Positions 1 to 8,502 of a stretch of 64,000 nt of DNA are shown piece by piece (within the stretch, counting starts at the first letter, position 1; the number at the start of each line of letters is the position of its first letter). Under the pieces are notes generated by a model. It did no database searches. It saw only the letters and a list, made by a program, of their open reading frames with translations, and was not told the DNA's origin. This DNA comes from DATAOG01 sp963757395. Lineage in GTDB: Bacteria > Pseudomonadota > Alphaproteobacteria > Geminicoccales > Geminicoccaceae. The stretch is taken from assembly GCA_963757395.1 (NCBI GenBank), contig CAVWRK010000010.1, positions 558,001-622,000 of the forward strand. Reading direction: 5' to 3'. The translations under genes were made by a program, and so were the position numbers.

Positions 1-334
1 TCCGGCCGGCGCCTCCGCCGCGTTCCTGGAGCCGGCGCGAGACGACATCGGCCGCGGTCTCGTGGTCGGCGTGGCCCTCGAAGCGGGCGTTGCGCACCTG
101 ATGCGCGATGGTCACGCTTTCCATCGCCCTGGTGACCAGCACCAGCTCGCCCTCGGCCGGGACCAAAAGGACATGGGGCGCGAAATAACCCCAGTGCTCG
201 AGCCCGGTCAGATAGAAAATATTCTCGGGCGTCGAGATCAGGCAGACCTCGAGGCCCTGCGCCGCCATGCGCGCGCGGACGGCCGCGAGGCGGCCCTGAT
301 ATTCGACGTCGTCGAAGCTCAGAGAGGCCGGCAT
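1..334 (-). CDS. M24-family (Xaa-Pro peptidase/creatinase-like) protein, N-terminal part only
   Basis: The 3' part lies beyond the left edge, so only about 111 N-terminal residues are seen. They read as the creatinase/prolidase N-terminal domain that precedes the pita-bread catalytic domain of family M24, with the segment LISTPENIFYLTGLEHWGYF followed by a stretch ending in VTRAMESVTIAHQV. The metal ligands of the catalytic half are not in the window, so peptidase activity, as opposed to a creatinase- or ectoine-hydrolase-like reaction, cannot be decided. The start is the ATG at 334; no strong Shine-Dalgarno is visible. It follows the acetyltransferase gene on the same strand with overlap or almost no gap. 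Confidence 0.7.
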   Translation of the reverse strand, partial: MPASLSFDDVEYQGRLAAVRARMAAQGLEVCLISTPENIFYLTGLEHWGYFAPHVLLVPAEGELVLVTRAMESVTIAHQVRNARFEGHADHETAADVVSRRLQERGGGAGR

Positions 335-839
335 CGGGGGCGTGTGGCACCGATCCGCCGTCCTCGGCGGCCAGCCCGCGCAGGCCGTCGCCGTCGAGCC
401 GGTAGGGCAGCCAGTCCTGAGTGTGCGCGAAGCCCAGACGCCGATAAAAGTCGCGCGCCGGGTTCCAGTGCAGCACCGACAGCGCCAGATGCGGCCAGCC
501 GCGCTCGAGCGCCAGCGCGGCGAGCCGGGCCATGAGCCTGCGGCCGACGCCCTGGCCGCGCACCGCCTCGACCACGAAGAAATCCTCGACCCAGAGCTCG
601 GGCCGGCCGGCGAAGGTCGAGTAGGTGGGATAGAAAAGCGCGAGGCCGACCGCCTGATCGGCTTGCTCGGCGAGCAGGCACTCGAAGCAGGGCCGCTCAC
701 CGAAGCCGTCGCGCAGCACGTCGGCCTCGCTGATCCGAACCTCGCCGCTCAGCTTCTCGTACTCGGCGAGCGCCCGGATCAGCCGGACGATGGTCGCGGC
801 ATCGGCGGCGGTCGCGGCGCGGATCGTGACCTCGGGCAT
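319..839 (-). CDS. GNAT-family N-acetyltransferase, probable frameshift near its 3' end
   Basis: About 165 residues of a GNAT fold: beta1 VTIRAATAADAATIVRLI, the acetyl-CoA loop VRGQGVGRRLM, and a C-terminal strand LHWNPARDFYRRLGF, typical of small diamine- or amino-acid-type acetyltransferases. The start is the ATG at 839. Read in one frame from that ATG the protein has no stop before the window edge. The expected end, just after a DWLPYRLDGDGLRGLAA segment, lies close to the next gene, and a one-base shift would use the TGA at 319-321. I therefore suspect a single-base error around 340-370. The substrate is unknown. Confidence 0.7.
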
Positions 840-848
840 CGACGCCGC

Positions 849-1127
849 TCAGCGCGGTGGCAGGCCCGCGGGCGCGGTCCCGCACAGTTCCCGGACCCGG
901 GACTTGAACAGGTCGGCCTGGCCGGCCTGGATCCGGCCGCTCGCCGCGAGGTCGTCGATCTGCGCCGAGCGCTCGGCGATGCAGAGCGCGACCGGGTCGT
1001 CGGCCGCGATCTCCGGCGGGAACAGCCGCGCCCGCTCCAGCCAGGCGAGCGCGCCGGCGCAGCCGAGGAAGACCAGGAACGCCAGCAAGCGTGCGACCGG
1101 GCGGTCGAGAAAGGCCGAGCCGGCCAT
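849..1127 (-). CDS. Small single-pass membrane protein
   Basis: 92 residues with an N-terminal hydrophobic segment (VARLLAFLVFLGCAGALAWL, about residues 11-30) followed by a soluble tail containing two cysteines (ALCIAERS and RELCGTAP). The tail probably lies in the periplasm. It sits on the same strand as the neighbouring genes, 9 bp before the acetyltransferase start. I do not recognise a named family; the length, start codon and codon use look like a real gene. Confidence 0.6.
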   Translation of the reverse strand: MAGSAFLDRPVARLLAFLVFLGCAGALAWLERARLFPPEIAADDPVALCIAERSAQIDDLAASGRIQAGQADLFKSRVRELCGTAPAGLPPR

Positions 1128-1154
1128 CGAGATGTCTCCCTATTGCTTGCCCGA

Positions 1155-1361
1155 CTACGCGAGCTCGATCCGGCCGTCGATGGTCTCGGTGAGCTCGATG
1201 CCGCCGATCTTGATCGTGACCTCTGCCGCCAAGGTTTCGTCGCCCCTGATCTCGCCCTTGTCGAGCGCGTCCCGGACCGCCTTCTCGATCTCGCGCTGCG
1301 AGGTCACGCCGACCTTCTTCAGAAACTTGCGCAGGCTCATGTTGAAAACTTCCTCGTTCAT
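1155..1361 (-). CDS. DUF6494 family protein
   Basis: 68 residues beginning MNEEVFNMSLRKFLKKVG and ending in a beta-rich IKIGGIELTETIDGRIELA tail. This matches my recollection of DUF6494, a short family of unknown function. The start is the ATG at 1361, preceded by a GGAG-type ribosome-binding site. A much longer open frame on this strand runs through it but only this part looks like a protein. It is the last gene of a block with DUF6352, DUF6505 and a biotin/lipoate-ligase-like gene, and the four probably share a transcript and a process. Confidence 0.75.
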   Translation of the reverse strand: MNEEVFNMSLRKFLKKVGVTSQREIEKAVRDALDKGEIRGDETLAAEVTIKIGGIELTETIDGRIELA

Positions 1362-1381
1362 CGTCGTCGCCTCCGTGGAGC

Positions 1382-2413
1382 TCAGGTGAGACCGGCGAGC
1401 GGCAGGTTGACCAGCAGGTTCTGCGGCTTGAGCTTGAGCCGCTGCGCGCCGGTCATGGCGAGGCCGAGATAGACCGGGCGGCCCCGTACTCTCGGCAACA
1501 TGTCGTCGAGGTCGCGGAATTCCAGCCGGAACAGCGACAACAGCTGCGCCCGCCTGGCGTCGTCGACCGTCTGGCCCTCCCAGAGATCGTTCAACAGCGC
1601 GCTCGCCTCGGCGTCCAGCCCGACATGCCAGACCCAGCGCTCGTCCCGGATCTGCTGGACCGGCTGGATCGCGACCGATATGGCGGTGAAGTGGACAACC
1701 CAGGCCTCGAGGACCCGGCAGAGCGCGTCCAGCCCCGGCCGGGTGAAACCGAGGTCGAGCACGCAATCGAAGCGGTCGGAGCGCGCCCAATAGAGCCCGG
1801 CATTCGCCTCGTCGAGCACGTCCAGCTCGACGCTCCGGAGCGGCGCCTGGCCAGGCTCCAGGAGACGCACGAGCGAGACCTCCGGGGCGAGCCCCAGGCG
1901 GCCCGCGGCCGCCGCCTGCATCTCGACCGTCTCTTCGTCGGCCAGCATGACGGCGCCGTCCCGGACCGTGACCTTCTGCTCGCGAAACAGGAGTTCGGCC
2001 GCGCGCAGCCGGATCGGATCGGTGCAATCCCCGAGCAGATGGCGGAGGATGACGTGGACCAGCTGATCGAGGAATAGCCCGGAAATGCCGGCGGCAGCGT
2101 GGCGGACGAGATCGAGATAGGTGGCCTCCAGGCTCGGATGGGCCAGCAGGCGATCGCGAAAGGCGAGCAGCGTCCGGTAGTTGTCCTGCGCGTCCGGGTC
2201 GGCCAGCGCCGCCAGCCGCGCCGCGGCGACCGGCAGGCGCGGATCGGCGAGCAGCCCTTCGTGGAGGGCGAGCTCCGCCGGGCAGGAGTCCGCGACCGGC
2301 AGGATCTCCGGCCGGAGCAGGAACGCGCGCAGGAAATCGTCGGTCGGCCGCAGGCGGCCCTCGTCGTCGACCTCGACCAGGCGATAGCCCGACGAGCGCC
2401 AGAACTCAGGCAC
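1382..2413 (-). CDS. DUF6352 family protein
   Basis: 343 residues starting VPEFWRSSGYRLVEVDDEGR. The GTG at 2413 is chosen because the family begins with the PEFWRSSG motif and the frame upstream is low-complexity. The rest is mostly helical, with a LLRPEILPV segment near residue 30 and the C-terminal LKPQNLLVNLPLAGLT. The function of DUF6352 is not known. The start overlaps the end of the DUF6505 gene by 8 bp, which implies translational coupling, and it is followed 20 bp later by the DUF6494 gene. No signal peptide or membrane segment is evident, so it is probably cytoplasmic. Confidence 0.8.
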   Translation of the reverse strand: MPEFWRSSGYRLVEVDDEGRLRPTDDFLRAFLLRPEILPVADSCPAELALHEGLLADPRLPVAAARLAALADPDAQDNYRTLLAFRDRLLAHPSLEATYLDLVRHAAAGISGLFLDQLVHVILRHLLGDCTDPIRLRAAELLFREQKVTVRDGAVMLADEETVEMQAAAAGRLGLAPEVSLVRLLEPGQAPLRSVELDVLDEANAGLYWARSDRFDCVLDLGFTRPGLDALCRVLEAWVVHFTAISVAIQPVQQIRDERWVWHVGLDAEASALLNDLWEGQTVDDARRAQLLSLFRLEFRDLDDMLPRVRGRPVYLGLAMTGAQRLKLKPQNLLVNLPLAGLT

Positions 2414-2936
2414 CGCTCTTCGACCTCTCGGGCGCGGCATCGCCATCCCTGTGGTCGCGATCGTCATCGGGGTCGATCGACCAGATCCTGGCATGGCGGC
2501 CGCCGGCGAGCGGCTCGATGGTCCGAAAGCGCTCGACGATGCCGTCCGGACCGAGCGCGCGCTCGACCGCGACCAGGGTGTTGACCGGCTGCTCGCAGAG
2601 GCTCTGGGCGAACGCCGCCTCGGCGCGCGCCGCCCGCCGGGCCACCTCGAGCGAGGGCGCGCCATAATGCTCAACGAAGTGGCGCGCCAGCGCCTCGGTC
2701 ACCGCCTCGAGGTCGGCGGGCGTGATCCTGGCGACCGCCACGAGGGTCGACCAGGCGAAGCTGTCCATGCCGAGGAAGCCATGGGCGAAGGCCTGGCCCC
2801 TCTTGGCGCGCAGCTCTTCTGGCGGCGTGTGGGCGAACGCGAAGGCGCCCGGCACCGCCCATTCGCCGGCGGCGGCGGCGCGCTCGAACACCTGCTCGTC
2901 CGAGGCGTCCAGGCGGATGGTCCTGAGGAAGCGCAT
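2406..2936 (-). CDS. DUF6505 family protein
   Basis: 176 residues beginning MRFLRTIRLDASDEQVFERA. It has a central GFLGMDSFAWSTLVAVA and a later FAQSLCEQPVNTLVAVERAL segment, which I associate with DUF6505, a family without assigned function. The ATG at 2936 lies about 50 bp after the stop of the biotin/lipoate-ligase-like gene, and the 3' end overlaps the DUF6352 start. The tight order ligase-DUF6505-DUF6352-DUF6494 suggests one functional unit. The charged tail after the last conserved segment looks unstructured. Confidence 0.8.
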   Translation of the reverse strand: MRFLRTIRLDASDEQVFERAAAAGEWAVPGAFAFAHTPPEELRAKRGQAFAHGFLGMDSFAWSTLVAVARITPADLEAVTEALARHFVEHYGAPSLEVARRAARAEAAFAQSLCEQPVNTLVAVERALGPDGIVERFRTIEPLAGGRHARIWSIDPDDDRDHRDGDAAPERSKSGA

Positions 2937-2989
2937 CTTGTCCGCACCGATCGCGCCCGGCCGGATCGGCGGCCGCCCGCGGCGCCGCC

Positions 2990-3730
2990 CTACACCGACC
3001 AGCTCGGGACGCGCATCGCCTCCTCGAGCGAGATCGTCTGGGTCACGCCCTCCTTGACCAGCCGCATGGCACCACTGTCGGTCAGGCCGGCGAAGGTGCC
3101 CTGGCGCTGGTGGCCGCCGACCTCGATCTCGATCGGCTTGCCGAGGCCGGTCGCGCGGCTCATCCAGGCTTGCTGGACCGGGCCGACGCCGTCTTCCTGC
3201 CAACGATTGATCCAGGCCAGGAAATGGCGCCCGAAGGCCTCCAGCAGGTCGACCGTCTCGACCTCGCCGCAGCCCTCGTCGGCGAGCGTGGTCCGGTGCA
3301 CGTCGTCGCCCGGCTCGCCGTCGCCCCAGGGGCCGCGCAGCGCCACCCCGAAGCCGATCACCAGCCAGTCCGGCGCCGCGCTCGAAGTCTCGACCGGCGC
3401 GCTCGCCATGCGCACCCCGCCGACCACGCCGCCGTTGACTTCCAGCCGGTCCGGCCAGCCGAACGTCACGGCCACCAGCGGCGGCACCAGGCTGCCGAGC
3501 GCATCGCCGAGCGCCAGCATGGCGACCAGAACGACCGGCAGCGACGCGTCGAGCGACTGCTCCGGAGCCAGGACCACGGCGCATTCGCAGGCCTCCTGGC
3601 CGATGCTCCAGAGCAGCGTGCCGGCTTCCGCGCCGTCGGCGGCGATGTTGATGCAGCGCTCGAACGGGTCCAGCTCGGGCGTGACCGCGAACGGCCGGTA
3701 GAGCGGCGGGAACTCCGGTCGCTCGTTCAT
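2990..3730 (-). CDS. Biotin/lipoate A/B protein ligase family protein with DUF4444-like C-terminus
   Basis: 246 residues. The first roughly 180 resemble the biotin/lipoate protein ligase fold (FGWPDRLEVNGGVVGGVRM, WLVIGFGVALRG). The last 60 form an SH3-like end (GHQRQGTFAGLTDSGAMRL) of the DUF4444 type seen after BirA-like ligases. Known ligases attach biotin or lipoate to a lysine of a carrier domain; the classic ATP-binding GRG.GR loop is not obvious here, so activity on a small cofactor is inference. It is the first gene of the DUF block, and the intended carrier protein is not identified. Confidence 0.7.
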   Translation of the reverse strand: MNERPEFPPLYRPFAVTPELDPFERCINIAADGAEAGTLLWSIGQEACECAVVLAPEQSLDASLPVVLVAMLALGDALGSLVPPLVAVTFGWPDRLEVNGGVVGGVRMASAPVETSSAAPDWLVIGFGVALRGPWGDGEPGDDVHRTTLADEGCGEVETVDLLEAFGRHFLAWINRWQEDGVGPVQQAWMSRATGLGKPIEIEVGGHQRQGTFAGLTDSGAMRLVKEGVTQTISLEEAMRVPSWSV

Positions 3731-3911
3731 GATGGTCCAGCCTGGCGCGGACCAGCGCTCCCCGGGACCGTCGCCCCCGACCTCAACCCTCGCTGCATAG
3801 CCTTCGGATGCTCATACCGCCTCATTGCGGCCGTAGCTTGCCGTAAGCGCGAGCGAAGCGGAAGGGATTTAACCGCCGCCGCGGCGTGAGAATCCGATTG
3901 CGGCCTGCGGA

Positions 3912-5924
3912 TCAGGCCCGCCGTCGTCGGCGCTGCGGGCGATCGCCGGGCGTCGGGGAGCTGGCCGGGCCGGCCTGCGGCAGGTCGACGACCGTGGCGA
4001 GGTGGGGGAAGGGGGCGCTCGCGTGCGGGATCGCCATGGCGCCGACGAAGTGCTCCTGAAAGCGCGGCTCGACCGCGGTCTCGATCTTCTCGATCCGCTT
4101 GACCAGGCGCTCGATCTCGGTCCGGGCGGCCCGGTTGAGCAGCGCGATCCGGGCGCCGGTACCGGCCGCGTTGCCGGCCGAGCTGACCTTGGCGAGATCG
4201 CAGTCGGGGATCAGGCCGAGCACCATGGCGTACTTGACGTCGATGTGGCTCCCGAAGGCGCCGGCGAGCGTGATCCGCTCGACCCGCTCGATGCCCAGAT
4301 GGTCCATCAGCAGCCGGGCGCCGGCGTAGAGCGCGGCCTTGGCCAGCTGGATCGCGCGCACGTCGGTCTGCAGGATGCGAAGCTCCGGCTCGCCCGCGCG
4401 CAGCAGATAGGAGAAGGTCCGGCCATCGGCCTGGATCCTGGGGCTGCGGGCGGCGAGCGCGCCATCGATGATGCCGTCGCGGCGCAGGATGCCGGCAAGG
4501 AACATCTCGGCCAGGGCCTCGATGATTCCGGAGCCGCAGATGCCGGTGACGCCGATGCTGCGCGTTGCCGCAGCAAAGCCCGGGTCATCGGACCAGAGAT
4601 CGGAGCCGATCACCTTGAAGCGTGGCTCAAGGGTCAGGGGATCGATCCGCAGCCGCTCGATCGCGCCCGGCGCTGCCCGCTGGCCGCAGGAGATCTGGGC
4701 GCCCTCGAACGCCGGCCCGGTCGGCGAGGAGGCCGCGAGCAGCCGATCGCGGTTACCGAGCACGATCTCGGCGTTGGTGCCGACGTCGACGATCAGCGTC
4801 ATCTCGTCGGCCAGATGCGGCGTCTCGGATAAGAGCACGCCCGCGGTATCGGCGCCGACGTGGCCGGCGATGCAGGGCAGCACGTAGACCCGCGCGTTGG
4901 GGTGCACACCGAGCAGGTCGAGCTCGGTCGCCCAGAGCGTGATCGCCTCGTTGGTGGCGAGCGCGAACGGCGCGCCGCCGAGCTCGGTCGGGTCGATCCC
5001 GAGCAGCAGGTGGTGCATGATCGGATTGCCGACGAAGGTCAGCTCCAGGATCTCGCGGGGGTCGATCTTGGCCTCGGCCGCGACCTGCTCGGCGAGCACG
5101 GCGATCGCCTGGCGGACCGCGCGGGTCATCTCGCGCTCGCCGCCCGGGTTCATCATGACGTAGGAGACCCGGCTCATCAGGTCCTCGCCGAAGCGGATCT
5201 GCGGGTTCATGAACCCGGCCGAGGCGATCACCTCACCGGTCGCGAGCTCGCACAGATGGCCGGCGATCGTGGTCGAGCCGACATCGATGGCAAGACCGTA
5301 GGCGCGATCGCGAAAGCCCGGCCACACCCCGATGATCCGGTTGGCCGAGTGGACCGCGACCGTGACCTGCCAGCCGCCCTTGCGCAGCGCCTGCTGCAGG
5401 CCCTGGAGCACGCGCAGATCGCAGGTCAGCTCACCCAGCTGCCACTGCTCGGCAAGCGCCTGCTGCAGGCGCTGCAGGTCCCCGCTCGGATGCTCCATGT
5501 CGGGCTCGGCGACCTCGACGTAGTGCAGGCGGACCACCGGATCGAGCTCGATCGCCCGGACCTCGGCGCGCTTCCTGACCACCTGCTTGTGGACCTGGCT
5601 CTCGGCCGGCACGTCGACCACGACGTCGCCCAGGAGCTGCGCCTGGCAGCTGAGCCGGCCTTCGGCCCCGAGCCGCCGCCGCCCGCGATAGTTCTTCTCC
5701 ACTTCACCGAACGGCGAGACGTGATCGCGGGCCGAGCGGATGCCATGCTTGGCGAACTCGCCCTCGGCGATCGTCACCTGGCAGCGCCCACACAGGCCGC
5801 GCCCGCCACAGACCGAATCGACGTCGACCCCCAGCGCCCGCGCGACCTCGAGCAACGGCGTGCCCAGCGCGTATCGGCCGCGCTTGCCCGAGGGCGTGAA
5901 GACGACCAGCGCGGTGTCGGCCAA
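3912..5924 (-). CDS. Corrinoid activation protein: 2Fe-2S ferredoxin plus ASKHA ATPase (DUF4445/RACo-like)
   Basis: Reductive activase expected to return an inactive Co(II) corrinoid protein to Co(I) using ATP. The N-terminal 110 residues are a ferredoxin domain with CGGRGLCGRC and a later LSCQAQ cysteine (2Fe-2S). The ASKHA part follows from about residue 195: phosphate-1 GLAIDVGSTTIAGHL, a second LIVDVGTNAEIVLG, and GVTGICGSGIIEALAEM. Length (about 670) fits RamA/RACo relatives. The first in-frame start after the upstream TAG is a TTG at 5924, 8 bp downstream of that stop, with GGGGA ahead of it; the exact start is uncertain. The C-terminus ends in an Arg-rich tail. It belongs to the corrinoid operon read from 8502. 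Confidence 0.85.
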   Translation of the reverse strand: MADTALVVFTPSGKRGRYALGTPLLEVARALGVDVDSVCGGRGLCGRCQVTIAEGEFAKHGIRSARDHVSPFGEVEKNYRGRRRLGAEGRLSCQAQLLGDVVVDVPAESQVHKQVVRKRAEVRAIELDPVVRLHYVEVAEPDMEHPSGDLQRLQQALAEQWQLGELTCDLRVLQGLQQALRKGGWQVTVAVHSANRIIGVWPGFRDRAYGLAIDVGSTTIAGHLCELATGEVIASAGFMNPQIRFGEDLMSRVSYVMMNPGGEREMTRAVRQAIAVLAEQVAAEAKIDPREILELTFVGNPIMHHLLLGIDPTELGGAPFALATNEAITLWATELDLLGVHPNARVYVLPCIAGHVGADTAGVLLSETPHLADEMTLIVDVGTNAEIVLGNRDRLLAASSPTGPAFEGAQISCGQRAAPGAIERLRIDPLTLEPRFKVIGSDLWSDDPGFAAATRSIGVTGICGSGIIEALAEMFLAGILRRDGIIDGALAARSPRIQADGRTFSYLLRAGEPELRILQTDVRAIQLAKAALYAGARLLMDHLGIERVERITLAGAFGSHIDVKYAMVLGLIPDCDLAKVSSAGNAAGTGARIALLNRAARTEIERLVKRIEKIETAVEPRFQEHFVGAMAIPHASAPFPHLATVVDLPQAGPASSPTPGDRPQRRRRRA

Positions 5925-5932
5925 GCTTGTGG

Positions 5933-6826
5933 CTATCCCCGCCGGCGGCGGCGCTCGCGACCGCTGCCTTCGCCCTCGGCCTGGGGCTCGCGGAACGCCT
6001 TGAGCCAGCGCCGGCAGTCGCGGTCGTGGCCCATCAGCACGTCGGCGCCGAGAATCGCCGCGGTCTCCTCGGCGTGCAGCGGGTTCAAGATCGCAGACGT
6101 CATGCCGGCGCCGATCGCCATCGCCAGGAAATTCGCGTTCAGCCCGTGCCGGTTGGGCAGGCCGAAGGCGATGTTGGAGGCGCCGCAGGTGGTGTTGACC
6201 TTGAGCTCCTCGCGCAGGCGGCGGATCAGGTGGAACACCGAGCGGCCGGCCTGGCCGAGCGCCCCGACCGGCATGACCAGCGGATCGACCACGATGTCGC
6301 TGTGCTTGATGCCGTAATCGGCGGCGCGCTCGACGATTCGTTTGGCGACCCCGAAGCGGACGTCCGGATCCTCGGAGATGCCGGTCTCGTCGTTGGAGAT
6401 CGCGACCACCGCGGCGCCGTATTTCTTGATCAGCGGCAGCACCGCCTCGAGGCGCTCGTCCTCGCCGGTCACCGAGTTGACCAAGGGCTTGCCCTGATAG
6501 GCCGCGAGCCCGGCCTCGAGGGCGGCCACGATCGAAGAGTCGATCGAGAGCGGCGCATCGGTCAGCGACTGCACCAGCTTGATCGTTTCGGCCAGGATCC
6601 TGGGCTCGTCGGCGAGCGGGATGCCGGCATTGACGTCCAGCATGTGGGCGCCGGCCGCGACCTGGGCCAGCGTATCCGCCTCGACCGTGGAAAAATCGCC
6701 GGCCGCCATCTCGGCTGCGAGCTTCTTGCGCCCGGTCGGGTTGATCCGCTCGCCGATGATGCAGAACGGCCGCTCGAAGCCGATCACCACCTCGCGCGTG
6801 GCCGAGCTGACGACGGTATCGGTCAT
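5933..6826 (-). CDS. Methyltetrahydrofolate:corrinoid methyltransferase (pterin-binding TIM barrel)
   Basis: 297 residues of the dihydropteroate-synthase-like fold used by AcsE/MtrH-type and MetH-type methyltransferases: ERINPTGRKKL, AGAHMLDVNAG, DAPLSIDSS, KPLVNSVTGE, VVAISNDETG and a late LNPLHAEETAAILGADVLMG. Expected role: move a methyl group between the corrinoid protein and tetrahydrofolate. Which direction it runs cannot be told from sequence, but with an activase and no acetyl-CoA synthase nearby, demethylation feeding folate is likelier. Its ATG overlaps the stop of the upstream virulence-factor-family gene by 4 bp. The C-terminal 20 residues are low-complexity Arg/Glu. Confidence 0.85.
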   Translation of the reverse strand: MTDTVVSSATREVVIGFERPFCIIGERINPTGRKKLAAEMAAGDFSTVEADTLAQVAAGAHMLDVNAGIPLADEPRILAETIKLVQSLTDAPLSIDSSIVAALEAGLAAYQGKPLVNSVTGEDERLEAVLPLIKKYGAAVVAISNDETGISEDPDVRFGVAKRIVERAADYGIKHSDIVVDPLVMPVGALGQAGRSVFHLIRRLREELKVNTTCGASNIAFGLPNRHGLNANFLAMAIGAGMTSAILNPLHAEETAAILGADVLMGHDRDCRRWLKAFREPQAEGEGSGRERRRRRG

Positions 6827-7143
6827 GCGGAGCTTCCTTCGGCTGCCGGCTCGAGGCCGCCGTTGGCGACCAGCGCGCGCAGACGCTCGGGCGGGTAGTC
6901 GGCATCGATGCGGGCGGCCGCGGCGTCGGCCTCGGCCTCGAGCTCCTCGCCCGCGGCAGGCGCGACGGCGCGCCGCCACTCGCCGAGATAGGCGTCGGTG
7001 TCGCGCAGACCCGCGCGCATCGCCGCCCGGTCGACCGCCTCCTGGAAGCGGTCGCCCAGTACCCGCTTGGCGCTCCGGCGGCCGGCCTTGACGATCACCT
7101 GGGCAGGGATGTCGCGCCAGCAGACGAGGATCAGCTCGGCCAT
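6823..7143 (-). CDS. Virulence-factor family protein (small, corrinoid-operon associated)
   Basis: 106 residues starting MAELILVCWRDIPAQVIVKAGRRSAKRVLGDRF, which matches the small Virulence_fact family that in alphaproteobacteria accompanies corrinoid methyltransferase genes. The family name comes from a historical annotation and does not imply pathogenicity. The sequence is soluble with an acidic helical middle (EELEAEADAAAARID). It is translationally coupled to the methyltransferase (ATGA overlap) and starts 8 bp after the DUF1638 stop. The biochemical role is unknown. Confidence 0.75.
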   Translation of the reverse strand: MAELILVCWRDIPAQVIVKAGRRSAKRVLGDRFQEAVDRAAMRAGLRDTDAYLGEWRRAVAPAAGEELEAEADAAAARIDADYPPERLRALVANGGLEPAAEGSSA

Positions 7144-7151
7144 GGCCGGGG

Positions 7152-7778
7152 TCAGCTGGCCTGGCCGAGGAAGCTCGCGAGCCCGCCGTAACCGGTCGTG
7201 CGTTGCTCATAGGCGAGGCCGAGCCGGAGCGCGGCAGCCTTGGCCTTGCCCTCGAGGCCGGGATCGGCGGTCTGGGCGAGGTAGACCAGCCGGGTGTAAT
7301 TGCCGAAATAGAGCGGCAGCAGCTCCGGGTGGCGGTCGAGTCCCAGGCCCTTGATCACCAGGGTCTGGAAATGGCGCGCGAGGTAGTCCGTCAGGTAGAA
7401 GCAGCCGGGCTCGGCGTCATGCTCGGCGAGGAACTGGTCGAGCCCCCGGTAGAAGGCGTAGCAGTGCGGACCCGGGAGGCGCTCGACACCCTCCTCTGTG
7501 AGTATGCGATCGAGCTCGCCACCGGTGCCGCAGTCGCCGTACAGCACCAGGATTCGGTCGTACTGTCGCCGCCCGGCCCGGATCTTGGCGCGCACCGCGC
7601 CAGGTATCCGCTCGGGCCGGTTGTGCAGCTTCGCCGGCAGGCAGGTGAGCTCCAGATGGCTCCAGCCGTTGAGCTCGATCAGCGCCAGCACCTCGCGGGC
7701 GAGCGCTCCGCAGGCGATCAGCAGCGTCTTCGGTGGCACCTGGGGCGGCACCTGGGGCGATATCTGGGGCGGCGCCAT
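7152..7778 (-). CDS. DUF1638 domain protein
   Basis: 208 residues. After a repetitive, proline-rich start (PPQISPQVPPQVPPK) comes the DUF1638 domain with TLLIACGALAREVLALI, the loop LVLYGDCGTGGELDRIL and GPHCYAFYRGLDQF. DUF1638 proteins commonly sit beside MttB-like methyltransferases and corrinoid proteins; their reaction is not established. The conserved cysteines in ACGAL, GDCGTGG and PHCYAF could bind metal or a thiol cofactor, which is inference. The proline repeats come from a tandem GGCACCTGGGGC-like repeat in the DNA, so the true start may be further in. Confidence 0.8.
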   Translation of the reverse strand: MAPPQISPQVPPQVPPKTLLIACGALAREVLALIELNGWSHLELTCLPAKLHNRPERIPGAVRAKIRAGRRQYDRILVLYGDCGTGGELDRILTEEGVERLPGPHCYAFYRGLDQFLAEHDAEPGCFYLTDYLARHFQTLVIKGLGLDRHPELLPLYFGNYTRLVYLAQTADPGLEGKAKAAALRLGLAYEQRTTGYGGLASFLGQAS

Positions 7779-7791
7779 GGCATGCGCCCGC

Positions 7792-8502
7792 TCAGGCGTT
7801 CGCCAGCGCCGGCTGGCGGTTATGCCGCCTGGCGACGAACGCCTTGGCGGTCTCGACCGCGACCGCCGCGTCCCGGCAGTAGGCGTCGGCGCCGACCGCC
7901 TGCGCGAACGCCTCGTTGAGCGGCGCGCCGCCGACCAGAACGACGTAGTCGTCGCGCAGGCCCTTCTCCTTCAGCGTGTCGATCACGACCTTCATATAGG
8001 GCATGGTCGTGGTCAGCAGCGCCGACATGCCGAGGATGTCCGGTTTGTGCTGCTCCAGCGCATCCAGATACTTCTCGACCGCGCAGTTGATGCCGAGGTC
8101 GATGACCTCGAAGCCGGCGCCCTCGAGCATCATCGAGACCAGGTTCTTGCCGATGTCGTGGATGTCACCCTTGACCGTGCCGATCACCATCTTGCCGACG
8201 CTCGGGGCGCCGGTCTCGGCCAGCAGCGGGCGCAGGATCGCCATGCCGCCCTTCATGGCGTTGGCGGCCAGCAGGACCTCGGGCACGAACAGGATGCCGT
8301 CGCGGAAGTCGATGCCGACGATGGTCATGCCGCCGACCAGCGCCTCGGTCAGGACGTCGTAGGGCTGCCAGCCGCGCTCGAGCAGGATGTTCACACCCTC
8401 CACGACCTCCTCCCTGAGGCCGTCGTAGAGGTCATCCTGCATCTGCTTGACGAGCTCTGCGTCGTCGAGCGAGCGGAGGTCGAGATCGTCATTGTCGGAC
8501 AT
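7792..8502 (-). CDS. Corrinoid (B12-binding) methyl carrier protein, MttC/MtbC-like
   Basis: 236 residues: an N-terminal helical cap (about 1-95, VPEVLLAANAMKGGMAIL) and a Rossmann-like B12 domain with GDIHDIGKNLVSMMLEGAG, whose histidine is the lower cobalt ligand, then LGMSALLTTTMPYMK and VLVGGAPLN. This is the architecture of MttC/MtbC/MtaC carriers that take a methyl group from a substrate methyltransferase. It is the first gene of the five-gene C1 operon. The usual substrate-specific MttB-type partner is absent from the window, so the methyl donor is unknown. Confidence 0.9.
   Translation of the reverse strand: MSDNDDLDLRSLDDAELVKQMQDDLYDGLREEVVEGVNILLERGWQPYDVLTEALVGGMTIVGIDFRDGILFVPEVLLAANAMKGGMAILRPLLAETGAPSVGKMVIGTVKGDIHDIGKNLVSMMLEGAGFEVIDLGINCAVEKYLDALEQHKPDILGMSALLTTTMPYMKVVIDTLKEKGLRDDYVVLVGGAPLNEAFAQAVGADAYCRDAAVAVETAKAFVARRHNRQPALANA

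Noticed and set aside
4860..6317. 485-codon plus-strand frame across the activase gene
   Set aside because: The minus strand encodes the ferredoxin/ASKHA protein with all motifs.
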